Shown: positions 1 to 8,773 of the stretch, one piece after another
Layout: every line of letters starts with the position of its first letter
Position numbering within the stretch: position 1 is the stretch's first letter
Source: Paractinoplanes ovalisporus
GTDB lineage: Bacteria; Actinomycetota; Actinomycetes; Mycobacteriales; Micromonosporaceae
Reading direction: 5' to 3'
Length of the DNA: 64,000 nucleotides
Assembly: GCF_016834655.1 (NCBI RefSeq)
Contig: NZ_JAENHP010000001.1
Span: forward strand, 62,001-126,000
The notes under the pieces: generated by a model
What the model was told of the DNA's origin: nothing
The model's input: only the letters and a program-made list of their open reading frames with translations
The model's database searches: none
Position numbers and translations under genes: made by a program

Positions 1-2
1 CC

Positions 3-1295
3 GGCACCACCGACGCCGCGCGAACCGTCGGCGTCGACCGGATCCTGTTCAACAGCGCCTCGGCGCATCACGCCCGCACGATCCGCACGCCCGAGGTCCT
101 GGGCGTGAGCACCGGCGGCAGGTTCCAGATCTTCCCGCTGGCCCACCGGCCGCTCTATCGCATCCCGGCCTCCGACGAGCCGTACGGGCATCTGGTCGTC
201 GACGTCGGCACCGGCACCCCACCGGTGTGGGAGACGTGGACGCGCGCCGACGACCTGCCCGCCGGGCCGGGCAAGGTCTACCGCGCCGACCCGGTGACCG
301 GTGAGATCCTGTTCGGCGACCACGACGAGCGCACCGGCCAGGGTCACGGCAGCATTCCCGTGGCCGGGGCGCAGGTGCGGGCCGCCCGCTACCGCTACGT
401 CGCGGGTGGCGCGGACGGCAACGTGGGGCCGCAGCGGCTCACCGACGTCGGCACCACCCCCTCCGGCGACCTGCCGGCCGGGATCACCGCGGTCACCAAC
501 CTCGGCGCGGCCCGCGACGGCTCCGACGAGGAAGCGCTCGAGGACGCGCTGCGGCGGGCGCCGCTGCAGCTGAAGACCCGCAACCGGGCCATCACCGCCG
601 AGGACTACGAGTTCCTGGCCAAGGAGGCCACCACCGACGTCCGGGTGGCGCGGGCGCTGCCGCCCCGGCTGCTCGACGCCGCGGTCGGGCCGTTCAAGGC
701 GGGCGACCCTTGGCCGTACGCCGGCCTGACCCGCTCGCCCGGGTCGGTGTTCGTCGTCGTGGTGCCCGACCAGGGCGACACCGTCGACCGTCCGGTGCCG
801 CCGCCGGAACTGCTGCGCGAGGTGCAGGAATACCTCGACCAGCGCCGCGACCTGAGCGCCCAGTTGCGGGTGGTCGGGCCGCTCTATCTGCCGGTGGTGG
901 TCGAGACGCAGATCTTCGTGTGGGACGCGGCGTTCAAGGCGGGCGTCGAGCTCAAGGCGGTGGAGACCGAGACCCGGCGCCGGATCAAGCAGTTCCTGCA
1001 TCCGACCCGGGGCGGCCCGGCCGGAACGGGCTGGGAGGTCGGGCAGCCCGTGCTCGTCAGTGACCTGTTCCGCGCGCTCATGCCGGCCGACGACGTGGGC
1101 ACGATCGCGCGCCTGCAGATCCGGGCCGACGTGCCCGCCTACCACCCCGGCGACCCGTCCACCTTCGCCTGGCAGAACGAGCGGCCGTTCCCGCTGTCGC
1201 CGCCCGGCGCCTCGGTGCGGCTGGCCGACTACGAACTGGCCTGCGCCGCCGCCGACGGCGCCCACGATGTGACGGCCGTCGTCCCGCCGATGTGA
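3..1295 (+). CDS. Baseplate J-like protein of a contractile injection system (5' truncated by window)
   Basis: The reading frame is open from base 3 to a TGA at 1293-1295, giving 430 visible residues; the start lies upstream of the window. The central part (ITAVTNLGAARDGSDEEALEDA..., then TRNRAITAEDYEFLAKEA) matches the baseplate assembly J/gp47 family of phage tails and eCIS particles, where the protein forms the wedge linking tube and fibres. The C-terminal third resembles the family's segment after the conserved RAITAEDYE motif. The next gene starts 6 bp later behind a GAGG ribosome-binding site, so the two are one operon. Known of family: structural baseplate role. Inference: eCIS and not prophage, based on the following genes. 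A GTG at 105 is internal and not the start. Confidence 0.85.
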   Translation, partial: GTTDAARTVGVDRILFNSASAHHARTIRTPEVLGVSTGGRFQIFPLAHRPLYRIPASDEPYGHLVVDVGTGTPPVWETWTRADDLPAGPGKVYRADPVTGEILFGDHDERTGQGHGSIPVAGAQVRAARYRYVAGGADGNVGPQRLTDVGTTPSGDLPAGITAVTNLGAARDGSDEEALEDALRRAPLQLKTRNRAITAEDYEFLAKEATTDVRVARALPPRLLDAAVGPFKAGDPWPYAGLTRSPGSVFVVVVPDQGDTVDRPVPPPELLREVQEYLDQRRDLSAQLRVVGPLYLPVVVETQIFVWDAAFKAGVELKAVETETRRRIKQFLHPTRGGPAGTGWEVGQPVLVSDLFRALMPADDVGTIARLQIRADVPAYHPGDPSTFAWQNERPFPLSPPGASVRLADYELACAAADGAHDVTAVVPPM

Positions 1296-1301
1296 GGTGC
1301 C

Positions 1302-2909
1302 ATGACCGAGCCCAGCAGCTACCTGCGATACCTGCCACCCGTGCTGTGGCGGGACGATCCGGCCCCGCCCGAGTTCTCGCTGGGCGCGGCGCTGCGCATC
1401 TTCGAGAAGGTGCTGACCGGGATCGACGACGGGGTGCGTCTGCCGCACGGCGACCACGACCACCCGGCGATCACGGCCGCGGTGGACCGGCTGCCCGAGC
1501 TGGCCGACCCCTGGCGTACGCCGGAACCGTTCCTGCCCTGGCTGGCCTCGTGGCTGTCACTGGAGTTCCCGGCCCTGCAGGGCACCGGGCTGTGGGACGA
1601 GTACCAGCGGCGCAAGGCCACGGCCGAGATCGCGGCCATCCACCGGCAGCGCGGGTTGCGGGCCGGGCTCAACCGCTATCTCGACCTGACCGCGGCCGGA
1701 GCGGTGCGGCCGCGCGTCGCCATCGACGACGGCAGCCGCCTGCTCGCGGTCGTGCCCCGGCCGGGCGAACGGGTGGTGCCGTTCTCGCTGCAGAGCCAGG
1801 GCCCGGTCATCAACGGCAGCACGGTCTCGGCCGAGGGGCTGATCCGGCCGTGGGCGGTTGCGGCCGCTCCCGACGGCACCCTGTTCGTCGGCGACGCCGG
1901 AGTGTCGGCGTCGATCCCGCTGCCGCTGAAGAGCCGGGTCTGGCGGCTCGGCCCGTCCGGCGCCTACGACCTGACCGAACCGCCCGTCCGGCCGCTGCCG
2001 CTGGCCCGCGACACCCTCGCCCTGACCCAGGTGGCCGGCGTGGCCCTGCGGCCGGCCGCGGGCGGCGCCGCCGAGACCCTGTTCATCCTCGACCGGCCCG
2101 GCCGGCTCTCCTCGCTCGCCGCGCCCTACCTGACCTCCGCTCCGGTCACGGTGGCCAACCTGACCAACGGCAACATCCCGTTCCGGCCGATCGCGATGAC
2201 CGTGGACACCAACGGCGACGTGCTGGTGCTCGACCGCGCGGGCGGGGCCGGCACCCCGAACCCGCCGCAGATCGTCACGGTCGCCGGCTCGACCGTGACC
2301 CGCAAGCCGCTCAAGACGGTCACCGAACCGCTCTCGCTGCTCGTGCTGCCCGACCGCCGGCTCGTGATCGGCGACGGCACCGGCACCCTCGTGCGGGTCG
2401 ACCGGTCGGGCGCCGACTGGACCGAGACCGCCCTGCTGCCGCCGGGAAACACCCTGATCGCACCCACCGCCGTGGTCCGGTCCACCGACACCCTGTTCTA
2501 CGTGCTCGACGCCGGCCTGCGCCCCTTCACGCCACCCGGTGCGGATCCGTTCGTGCTGACCGTGGCCGAGCCCGCCGTGGTGCGCGCCGTCGATCTGACA
2601 ACCACACCTGTTCGCGTACGGGCGGTGACCGAACCCGGCCATCTGGTGTTCCCGACGGCGATGGTGGCGGCCGGCGGGCGGCTCGTCGTCTGCGATCCGG
2701 GCCAGCCCGAGGTCCCCGGCATCGCGCCCGTCTGGAGCCGCCTGCAGCCGTCCCGCTTCGGGGTCGTCCTGCACTTCACCGACGGCCGTCTGCCCGCCGA
2801 GGCCAAGGCCCGTACGGCCGTGCGCCGCCGGGTCGCGGCCCACATCCGCACCACCGTCGACCAGCAGAAACCCGCACACACCCTGTGGAACCTCGTCTCA
2901 GCGATCTAG
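1302..2909 (+). CDS. Tail protein I-like baseplate protein fused to a beta-propeller
   Basis: A 535-residue protein. Residues 1-160 match the phage tail protein I-like domain common in actinobacterial eCIS loci (YLRYLPPVLW at the start, PFLPWLASWLSLEF, then EYQRRKATAEIAAIHRQRGLRAGLNRYLDL). The remainder is made of repeated strands of NHL/SMP-30 propeller character (RPWAVAAAPDGTLFVGDAG, RPIAMTVDTNGDVLVLDR). Family knowledge: tail protein I sits at the baseplate periphery and carries fibres; propeller additions are frequent in eCIS versions. The start ATG at 1302 has GAGG just upstream and is 6 bp from the previous stop. The fused propeller may bind fibres or a surface ligand; that is inference. 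Confidence 0.82.
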   Translation: MTEPSSYLRYLPPVLWRDDPAPPEFSLGAALRIFEKVLTGIDDGVRLPHGDHDHPAITAAVDRLPELADPWRTPEPFLPWLASWLSLEFPALQGTGLWDEYQRRKATAEIAAIHRQRGLRAGLNRYLDLTAAGAVRPRVAIDDGSRLLAVVPRPGERVVPFSLQSQGPVINGSTVSAEGLIRPWAVAAAPDGTLFVGDAGVSASIPLPLKSRVWRLGPSGAYDLTEPPVRPLPLARDTLALTQVAGVALRPAAGGAAETLFILDRPGRLSSLAAPYLTSAPVTVANLTNGNIPFRPIAMTVDTNGDVLVLDRAGGAGTPNPPQIVTVAGSTVTRKPLKTVTEPLSLLVLPDRRLVIGDGTGTLVRVDRSGADWTETALLPPGNTLIAPTAVVRSTDTLFYVLDAGLRPFTPPGADPFVLTVAEPAVVRAVDLTTTPVRVRAVTEPGHLVFPTAMVAAGGRLVVCDPGQPEVPGIAPVWSRLQPSRFGVVLHFTDGRLPAEAKARTAVRRRVAAHIRTTVDQQKPAHTLWNLVSAI

Positions 2910-2920
2910 GGGGCACACCG

Positions 2921-3130
2921 ATGACCACGGAAGATGACGAGCGCATGACCAGCCGGCTGGCCGATCTGCGCCGCGACTACCAGCTCGGCCAGGGACAGCT
3001 GCAGCAGCTCGGCCGGCAGGAGGAGATGCTGCGCGAGACCCTGCTGCGCATCAGCGGCGCGATCCAGGTGCTCGAAGAGTTCCTGGCCCCCTCGGACGCG
3101 GACTCCCCCGCGACCCTGCGCGTGCCATGA
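2921..3130 (+). CDS. Small coiled-coil protein of the eCIS operon
   Basis: A 69-residue charged protein. Its centre (residues 10-50) is an amphipathic helix rich in L, R, E and Q with heptad-like spacing (MTSRLADLRRDYQLGQGQLQ, then EEMLRETLLRISGAIQVLEEF), which suggests a coiled coil. It starts at ATG 2921, 11 bp after the previous stop, with AGGGGG as ribosome-binding site, and its TGA overlaps the start of the next gene (ATGA at 3127-3130), so it is translationally coupled to the fibre genes. I do not recognise a named family. The position between tail protein I and fibres suggests an adaptor, oligomerisation or chaperone role for the fibre; this is inference. Confidence 0.75.
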   Translation: MTTEDDERMTSRLADLRRDYQLGQGQLQQLGRQEEMLRETLLRISGAIQVLEEFLAPSDADSPATLRVP

Positions 3131-4992
3131 GCGCGCTGGCCCTGGCCCGGACGGCCTATCTGGACCCCGCGACCGGAACCCTGCGCGGCGGCCCGACCGG
3201 CCACGGCGAGTCGCACGTCGACCTCGAGTCCTTCGTGCTGCCCTCGGCCCGCATGACGCTCAACGCGCTCGCCTCGTGGGGTGTCGCCGACGGCCTGGCC
3301 GTGCGCGCGCAGCCGGGCGCGACCACGGTCACCGTCTCGACCGGCACGGCCTTCGACCGCAACGGCCATCTCGTCTCGCTGGGTGCGGGCGGGAGCGCGG
3401 TGGTGGACCCCGACGTCGACCCCAACCAGGTCGCCAACGTCCCCACGGTCCTCGTCAGCGAGCAGGGCGTGGGTCTGTCCACGGCCGGGCTCAGCGGCGA
3501 GCGGTTGCTCACGCTCACCTGGCGCGAGGTGTTCGACGACACGCTGCTCGGCAACGCCCCGATGCTCGTGCACGCCCCGTGGTTGCGGCTGCTCGCCCCG
3601 GCCGACGTGCCGACCGGCAGCAGCCAGGTCGTGCTGGCCACGGTGACCCTCGACGCGAACGGCGGGGTGACCGCGCTCAGCGCCGACCGCCGGCGCGTCA
3701 CCGGAGCGTCGCTCTCGCTGCGCCGGGCCACCGCCGCCGGCCCGCCGCTCGCCGTGGACCAGACCGAGGCCGCCACGGTCAGCGCCGGTAAGGACGGGAC
3801 GGTCGCGCTCGGTCCCGGTCTTGAGTTCCACGACCGCAACGAGTCCGCCTTCGGCTGGACGCTGTACGGCTCGGACCACAAGGCCCGCCTGCTGGCGAAC
3901 GGATCCGAACGCCTTTCGGTCAGCGCCGTCGCGAGCGATCAGGTCGGGCTCGACGTGGTCCGGCGCATGCGGGTCAGCCAGGAGACGGGCGGACCGTCAG
4001 CCGGCATCTGGTTCCACCGCTCCGCACCGGCCCGCGACGAGGCGTTCGTGGGGCTGGACGACGAGGGCCGGATCGGGTTCTGGGGCAACACCGGCTCGGG
4101 CTGGGGCCTGCTGATGGACTCCGGCACCGGGGCGCTGACGTTCCGCGGCGACTACGGGACGCCGTGGGGGCCGGCCTCGCTGTCGCTGTGGGGCTCCCGG
4201 ATCGGCGACGTCGGCAACGGCACCCTGTTCATCCGCAGCGGCGGCGCCGTGGTCGCGTTCGACGGCGACGACAACGTCGGCATCGGCACTGCGTCTCCCC
4301 AGTTCCCGCTCGACGTGCGGGGCGCCGGCACGGCCATCCATGGCCACGGCGCCGACAAGCCCTTCGCCGCGGGCGTCTATGCCACCGGCCGCATGGGCAT
4401 GTGGTCCAACGCCGATCAGGTCGGCATCATGGCCGTCGGCCGCAACACCGCCGTCCTGGGCATCAGCAGCGGCACGGCCGGCCAGTTCTTCGGCAACGTG
4501 AGCATCACCGGCAACCTCAACAAGGGTGGCGGCGGCTTCCGGATCGACCACCCCGACGACCCCGGCGGCCGCTATCTGACCCACTCGTTCGTCGAGGCCC
4601 CGGAACGGCTCAACCTGTATCGCGGCACGGTGACCACCGACGGCTCGGGCACGGCGACGGTGACGCTGCCCGGCTACTTCGCCGCGCTCAACCGCGACGT
4701 CACCTGCCAGCTGACCGTGGTCGGCGAACCCGCCCTGGCCTCGGTGGGCGGGGCCGGGGACAACACCTTCACCGTCCGCACGGACCGGCCCGGCGTGACC
4801 GTGTCGTGGCTCGTCCTCGGCGCGCGGCGCGACGCGTGGGCCGAGGCCAACCCGCTGACCGTCGAGGAGGACAAGCCCGACGGCGAGCGTGACTTCTATC
4901 TGCATCCCGAGGTGCACCGGCAGGCCGAGGACCGCGGGATGGCGTACGCCCGGCACGGTGACGCCATGAGACGACTGAGGGAGCCGTCATGA
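3127..4992 (+). CDS. Tail fibre protein 1 of the eCIS
   Basis: A 621-residue protein. The N-terminal 230 residues (ARTAYLDPATGTLRGGPTGH...) are shared with the next gene and probably anchor to the baseplate. The middle is Gly/Asn/Asp-rich with short strand repeats such as GDVGNGTLFI and NVGIGTASPQFPLDVRG, typical of trimeric fibre shafts. The C-terminal block (FRIDHPDDPGGRYLTHSFVE, then GYFAALNRDV and VSWLVLGARRDAWA) is a recurrent tip domain of bacterial tail-fibre-like proteins. It starts by ATGA overlap with the small gene and ends by ATGA overlap with the second fibre. Receptor specificity cannot be read from sequence. Confidence 0.8.
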   Translation: MSALALARTAYLDPATGTLRGGPTGHGESHVDLESFVLPSARMTLNALASWGVADGLAVRAQPGATTVTVSTGTAFDRNGHLVSLGAGGSAVVDPDVDPNQVANVPTVLVSEQGVGLSTAGLSGERLLTLTWREVFDDTLLGNAPMLVHAPWLRLLAPADVPTGSSQVVLATVTLDANGGVTALSADRRRVTGASLSLRRATAAGPPLAVDQTEAATVSAGKDGTVALGPGLEFHDRNESAFGWTLYGSDHKARLLANGSERLSVSAVASDQVGLDVVRRMRVSQETGGPSAGIWFHRSAPARDEAFVGLDDEGRIGFWGNTGSGWGLLMDSGTGALTFRGDYGTPWGPASLSLWGSRIGDVGNGTLFIRSGGAVVAFDGDDNVGIGTASPQFPLDVRGAGTAIHGHGADKPFAAGVYATGRMGMWSNADQVGIMAVGRNTAVLGISSGTAGQFFGNVSITGNLNKGGGGFRIDHPDDPGGRYLTHSFVEAPERLNLYRGTVTTDGSGTATVTLPGYFAALNRDVTCQLTVVGEPALASVGGAGDNTFTVRTDRPGVTVSWLVLGARRDAWAEANPLTVEEDKPDGERDFYLHPEVHRQAEDRGMAYARHGDAMRRLREPS

Positions 4993-7136
4993 CCAGACCC
5001 GTCGAGCCGATCCGCCGCACCCAATATTGGGACTACTCCTTCGGCACGGTCCGGGGCGCGCCCACCGCCGACGGCGAGAGCTGGGTCGACGCCGAGAGCT
5101 ACGACCAGCCGATCACCCGCGCCTCCGCGAGCTCGTTCCACGAGTGGGGTGTCGGCACCGGGCTCGAGGTCACCGCCGTCCAGGGCCAGCCCGGCCTGAC
5201 CGTCGCCGCCGGCTCCGCCCTGGACGGCGCCGGGAACCTGATCGTGCTGGCCGACAAGAGCCGCGCGATCGTCGACCCGAACGCCCCGACCGGGGTCCTC
5301 AACGTGCCGACGGTGGCCGTGACCGCGAACGGCGTCACCCTCGACACCGCCGGCCTGACCGGCGACGTGGTGGTGGCCCTGGGCTGGCGCGAGGTGCAGG
5401 ACGACACCCAGCCCGACGCCCCCGTGCTGCTGCACGCTCCCCAGCTGACGCTGGTGCCGGGCGCCTATCCGGCCGACGGCACGACCGTTCCGCTGGCCCG
5501 GGCCACGCTGGCCGCGGGACAGGTGACCGCGCTGACCGCTGGACCCCGCCGGGTGGCCGTCGACCGGGCCGGGCGGCTCACGCTGACCCGGCCCCGGGCC
5601 TCGGGCCTGACCGTCGGCCAGACGGTCGCGGCCGAGCTCGCGGTGAACGCCCCCGACGGGCGCCTCGACGTGATCGTGGGCGGCAGCCCGGCGCTCTCGG
5701 TGCAGCCGGCCACCGGCAACGTGGGCGTCGGCGTTCCGGCGCCACGCGCGCGGCTGCACGTCGAGCAGGACACCCCCGACGCGGCCGGGCTGCGGGTCAG
5801 CTCGTCCGGCGCCGCCTGGGGTTCGGGGTTGCAGCTGGCCAACCACTCCGGAGGCGGCCGCACGTACGGCACGTACGCGGGGTCGGACGGCCGCTGGCAC
5901 TTCGCCGACGTGGACGACAACGTGGACCGTCTCGTCGTCGACCAGGCCGGCAACGTCGGCATCGGCGCCGACGGCCCGCTCGCGCGCACCCTGCACGTGG
6001 AGGGCTCGGAGATCCACAGCGGGGGCGGCGGGGCCGGTTTCTCGTTCGCCGACCGCGGCCAGGACACGTTCGTCGACATCCCCGGCGCCGGGGAACGGTG
6101 GGTCTGGTACTCGCACGGCGGCACGGCCAGCCTGTGGTCGGGACGCGACCTGCTGTCCGTACGGCCGGACGGCTCGGTCGACCTCGGTGGCGACAGCCGG
6201 TCCCCGCTGCGCGTGCACGGCGACGCGATCGTCGGCTCGACCGGCAACGGCGTGCTGACCGTCCGGCACGTCGACGGCAAGAACCAGGCCAACGACACCA
6301 AGGACGACCTCTATCTGAACTGGTCGACCGGCCGCGGCGTGCACGTGGGCGGCGGCAACCCGGCCGGCCTGTTCGTGCACGGCCCGGCCACCGTCGACAC
6401 CGACCTGCAGGTGCAGGGCCAGCTACGCGCCCCCAACGGCCTGGCCATCAACAACGGCGGCACCATCGCCAGCGGCGGCCGCATGCACATCGCCGGCGAG
6501 GAGTTGCTCTACCTCCTCAACCGGAGCGGCGTCATCGTCAGCAGCGCGTGGGGCGGCAACGGCAACCTGACCGTCGAGGGCAAGCAGCTCAACGTGTTCG
6601 ACCGCCGGGTGCCGGACTGGTCGGCCGGTGGTGTCGCCGCGCCGGATCTCTTCGCCGGCCTCGCGATCTACGTCGGGAACCCGGCCGGCGCCTCCATCCA
6701 GATGCTGGCCGAAGGCGGGAGCATCGCGGCCGGCCGGATCAGCGCGCCGAGGAAGAGCTTCGTCATCGACCACCCGCTCGACCCGGAGAACCGCGACCTC
6801 GTCCACGGCTGTCTGGAAGGGCCCGAGCTCGCCGTCTACTACCGGGGCGAGGCACAACTGGCGGATGGGGTCGCCCACATCCGGCTGCCCAGCTACTTCG
6901 AGGCCCTGACCAGCGGCGGCGGCCGCACGGTACAACTGACCGCCGTCTCCGAACTCGACGAGCCGGTCAGCATGCTGGCCGCGACCCCGGTGTGCGACGG
7001 CGGTTTCTCCGTACGCGCGGCCGACCCCCACAACCCCGCCCAGCGCTTCTGCTGGGAGGTCAAGGCCGTCCGCGCCGATGTCGAACCGCTGATCGTCGAG
7101 GAGGCCAAGACCCGGACCCCGGCGTTCGCCGGGTGA
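4989..7136 (+). CDS. Tail fibre protein 2 of the eCIS (paralogue of fibre 1)
   Basis: A 715-residue paralogue of the preceding protein. The N-terminus (RRTQYWDYSFGTVRGAPTAD, GESWVDAESYDQPITRASA) and the tip block (KSFVIDHPLDPENRDLVHG, PSYFEALTSGG) align with fibre 1, while the shaft between residues 230 and 580 is different and longer, with repeats such as NVGVGVPAPRARLHVE and NVGIGADGPLARTLHVE. This pattern (conserved ends, variable shaft) fits two alternative or heteromeric fibres on one particle. ATG 4989 overlaps the previous stop (ATGA). It is the last gene of the plus-strand operon; the next genes converge 17 bp away. Confidence 0.8.
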   Translation: MTRPVEPIRRTQYWDYSFGTVRGAPTADGESWVDAESYDQPITRASASSFHEWGVGTGLEVTAVQGQPGLTVAAGSALDGAGNLIVLADKSRAIVDPNAPTGVLNVPTVAVTANGVTLDTAGLTGDVVVALGWREVQDDTQPDAPVLLHAPQLTLVPGAYPADGTTVPLARATLAAGQVTALTAGPRRVAVDRAGRLTLTRPRASGLTVGQTVAAELAVNAPDGRLDVIVGGSPALSVQPATGNVGVGVPAPRARLHVEQDTPDAAGLRVSSSGAAWGSGLQLANHSGGGRTYGTYAGSDGRWHFADVDDNVDRLVVDQAGNVGIGADGPLARTLHVEGSEIHSGGGGAGFSFADRGQDTFVDIPGAGERWVWYSHGGTASLWSGRDLLSVRPDGSVDLGGDSRSPLRVHGDAIVGSTGNGVLTVRHVDGKNQANDTKDDLYLNWSTGRGVHVGGGNPAGLFVHGPATVDTDLQVQGQLRAPNGLAINNGGTIASGGRMHIAGEELLYLLNRSGVIVSSAWGGNGNLTVEGKQLNVFDRRVPDWSAGGVAAPDLFAGLAIYVGNPAGASIQMLAEGGSIAAGRISAPRKSFVIDHPLDPENRDLVHGCLEGPELAVYYRGEAQLADGVAHIRLPSYFEALTSGGGRTVQLTAVSELDEPVSMLAATPVCDGGFSVRAADPHNPAQRFCWEVKAVRADVEPLIVEEAKTRTPAFAG

Positions 7137-7153
7137 CACGCGTCAGGCGGAGG

Positions 7154-7498
7154 TCACTGGCCCGGGCCGGTGTGCAGCTTCCACGCCGCCGAGGCGCTGA
7201 GCTTGTTGCCGAACGTGCCGGTGGCCTCGTCGCCGTTGCGCAGCACCGCCGCGCGGAGCTTGGTCGAGCCCGCTTTCAGGGTGACCGTCTCGGTTCCGGT
7301 CACCACCGCCCCCGCGTCGTTCTTGCCGGTGAAGCTGAAGACGCACGACGCGGAGACGAGCGCCTTGCTGAGCTTCGTATGGGTCGTCTCGCTGACCGAG
7401 CCCGCCGTCCAGCTTCCGGAGGTGGCGCCGGTGAAGAACGTGGTGCCCGCGGTGGCGGTGACGTCGCCGGATCGGGCGACCGCCTTCGGTCCGTCCAT
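7154..7498 (-). CDS. Small hypothetical protein coupled to the nuclease gene
   Basis: A 114-residue protein with alternating Ser/Thr/Gly/Val segments (SGDVTATAGTTFFTGATSG, KNDAGAVVTGTETVTLKAG), probably all-beta, with a single Cys in a CVFSFTG segment and no signal peptide or membrane helix. Its ATG (7496-7498, minus strand) lies only 4 bp past the TGA of the nuclease gene, so the two are translationally coupled, nuclease first. I do not recognise the family. Candidate roles are an immunity protein, a loading adaptor or a spike-tip/cap component of the eCIS; all are inferences from position. Its 3' end is 17 bp from the convergent fibre gene. Confidence 0.7.
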   Translation of the reverse strand: MDGPKAVARSGDVTATAGTTFFTGATSGSWTAGSVSETTHTKLSKALVSASCVFSFTGKNDAGAVVTGTETVTLKAGSTKLRAAVLRNGDEATGTFGNKLSASAAWKLHTGPGQ

Positions 7499-7502
7499 GT
7501 CA

Positions 7503-8762
7503 TCACTCCGGCATCGGCACGTCGCTGAGGCCGGGCGTGGGCACCGACTTGGGGGCGATCTTCATGGTGGCGCTCTCGGCCCAGACCTCGACGGCGAAGG
7601 GCGCGGCCTCGCCGGGGCGGTAGAGCGGGCGTACGCCGAACCGGACGGTCTCGCCGCGTTCCAGGGCGGCCCGGACCGGGTTCTCGAATTCGGTCTTGAA
7701 GTGTGAGTTGTTGACGGTCTTGTGCATCCAGGCCAGGTTGCGCACGTCGCGGCCGGAGCCGCCGAACAGGTTGCCCAGCAGGTGTCCGCGGCGGGCGCCG
7801 AGCGGGTCGAGTTCGCCACGTTGCAGGCCGGGTGGGTAGACGTCGCCGGTGCGGGTGCCGGTGCGCAGATCCCGCGGGTGGAGCTCGCCGATCACGCCGG
7901 TCGGGCGGCCGTTCTCCAGGTCGCCGTAGTGGACCCGTTCCGAGAAGGGCCGCACGGGAACCGGCGGTGGCACGGGCTTGGCCGCAACCAGTGCCGGAGC
8001 CGCGGGGACGGGAACGGGTGCGGCAGCGACGGGCGCGGTCGGAGCAGGCGTGACGACGGCGGGCGCGACCGGGGCCGCCGGGGTCTTCGGGGGCGTCGTC
8101 GTACGCCCGGGCACCGCCGGCCCGTACTGCGCGGGGACATCGCGGGGGGATACCGCGGACGGCATGTCGCGGAACGCCTGACGGGTCTGGCGCATCTGCG
8201 CGAACGCGCCCCCGACCTGGTCGGCGATCGCCCCGAGGTCGGACCCCTGGTCGCCCCCGGCGATGTAGCCGATCGTGCCGAAGATGCCGCCGGTGATGTT
8301 GCCGAGCGTCCGTAACGACCGCTGCTGACGCTGATAGGCGTACGCCCGCTCGAAGTTCCGCCGCGTCCCGATGTAGCCGGTGCCGTCGGGCAGCGCGTCC
8401 AGGATCACCTCGTTGGCCCGCACCTCCATGCGGGCCATCTCCTCGGGGCCGATCGGCTCGGCCAGCCGCCGCATCGCCGACTCGAGCATCCATGCCTGCA
8501 CCGCCGCGTCGAACCGGGCGAGATAGGCCTCGTCGCTCAAGGCTCCGGCCCCGCCGGTGAACCCGTAGCGGCGCAGCAGGGGCAGCACGTCGGCCTCCCG
8601 TTCCCGCAGCCGCCGCAGAAACTGCTCGGGCTTCCGGTAGCGCGCCGCGACCAGCGCCGTCATCGCCTGGTCGACCTCGGCCGGCTTCGGGGCCCGCGTC
8701 ACCGGCGGGGCGGTCGCCGCCGCCGGGGCGGGCTGCGGCACGTGGAGCGGCATGCTGCTCAT
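7503..8762 (-). CDS. DNA/RNA non-specific endonuclease with long N-terminal region, candidate eCIS effector
   Basis: A 419-residue protein. Residues 278-400 match the DNA/RNA non-specific endonuclease family common in polymorphic toxins: YGDLENGRPTGVIGEL (279-294), RRGHLLGNLFGGSGRDVRNL with catalytic His327 in the RGH motif, NNS at 351-353 supplying the metal-site Asn, then an ETVRFGVRPLY strand. Residues 28-210 form a mostly helical N-terminal domain with a Gly-rich hydrophobic stretch near 154-170 (GNITGGIFGTIGYIAGG). A Pro/Ala/Val linker at 213-272 joins the halves. ATG 8762 is chosen because AAGGAGG lies 5 bp upstream. It converges on the fibre genes and lacks a signal peptide, which fits cargo loaded into an injection particle; delivery is inference. 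Confidence 0.82.
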   Translation of the reverse strand: MSSMPLHVPQPAPAAATAPPVTRAPKPAEVDQAMTALVAARYRKPEQFLRRLREREADVLPLLRRYGFTGGAGALSDEAYLARFDAAVQAWMLESAMRRLAEPIGPEEMARMEVRANEVILDALPDGTGYIGTRRNFERAYAYQRQQRSLRTLGNITGGIFGTIGYIAGGDQGSDLGAIADQVGGAFAQMRQTRQAFRDMPSAVSPRDVPAQYGPAVPGRTTTPPKTPAAPVAPAVVTPAPTAPVAAAPVPVPAAPALVAAKPVPPPVPVRPFSERVHYGDLENGRPTGVIGELHPRDLRTGTRTGDVYPPGLQRGELDPLGARRGHLLGNLFGGSGRDVRNLAWMHKTVNNSHFKTEFENPVRAALERGETVRFGVRPLYRPGEAAPFAVEVWAESATMKIAPKSVPTPGLSDVPMPE

Positions 8763-8773
8763 CCGGGCCTCCT

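Noticed and set aside
4896..6380. A 494-codon minus-strand open frame opposite fibre 2
   Set aside because: Antisense shadow of a confirmed fibre gene; low-complexity G/R/A/V composition.
1..7136. Prophage tail operon
   Set aside because: Fused propeller, paired fibres, a nuclease toxin and an LAL regulator fit an eCIS better, and no capsid, portal or lysis gene is visible; core genes upstream of the window would decide.
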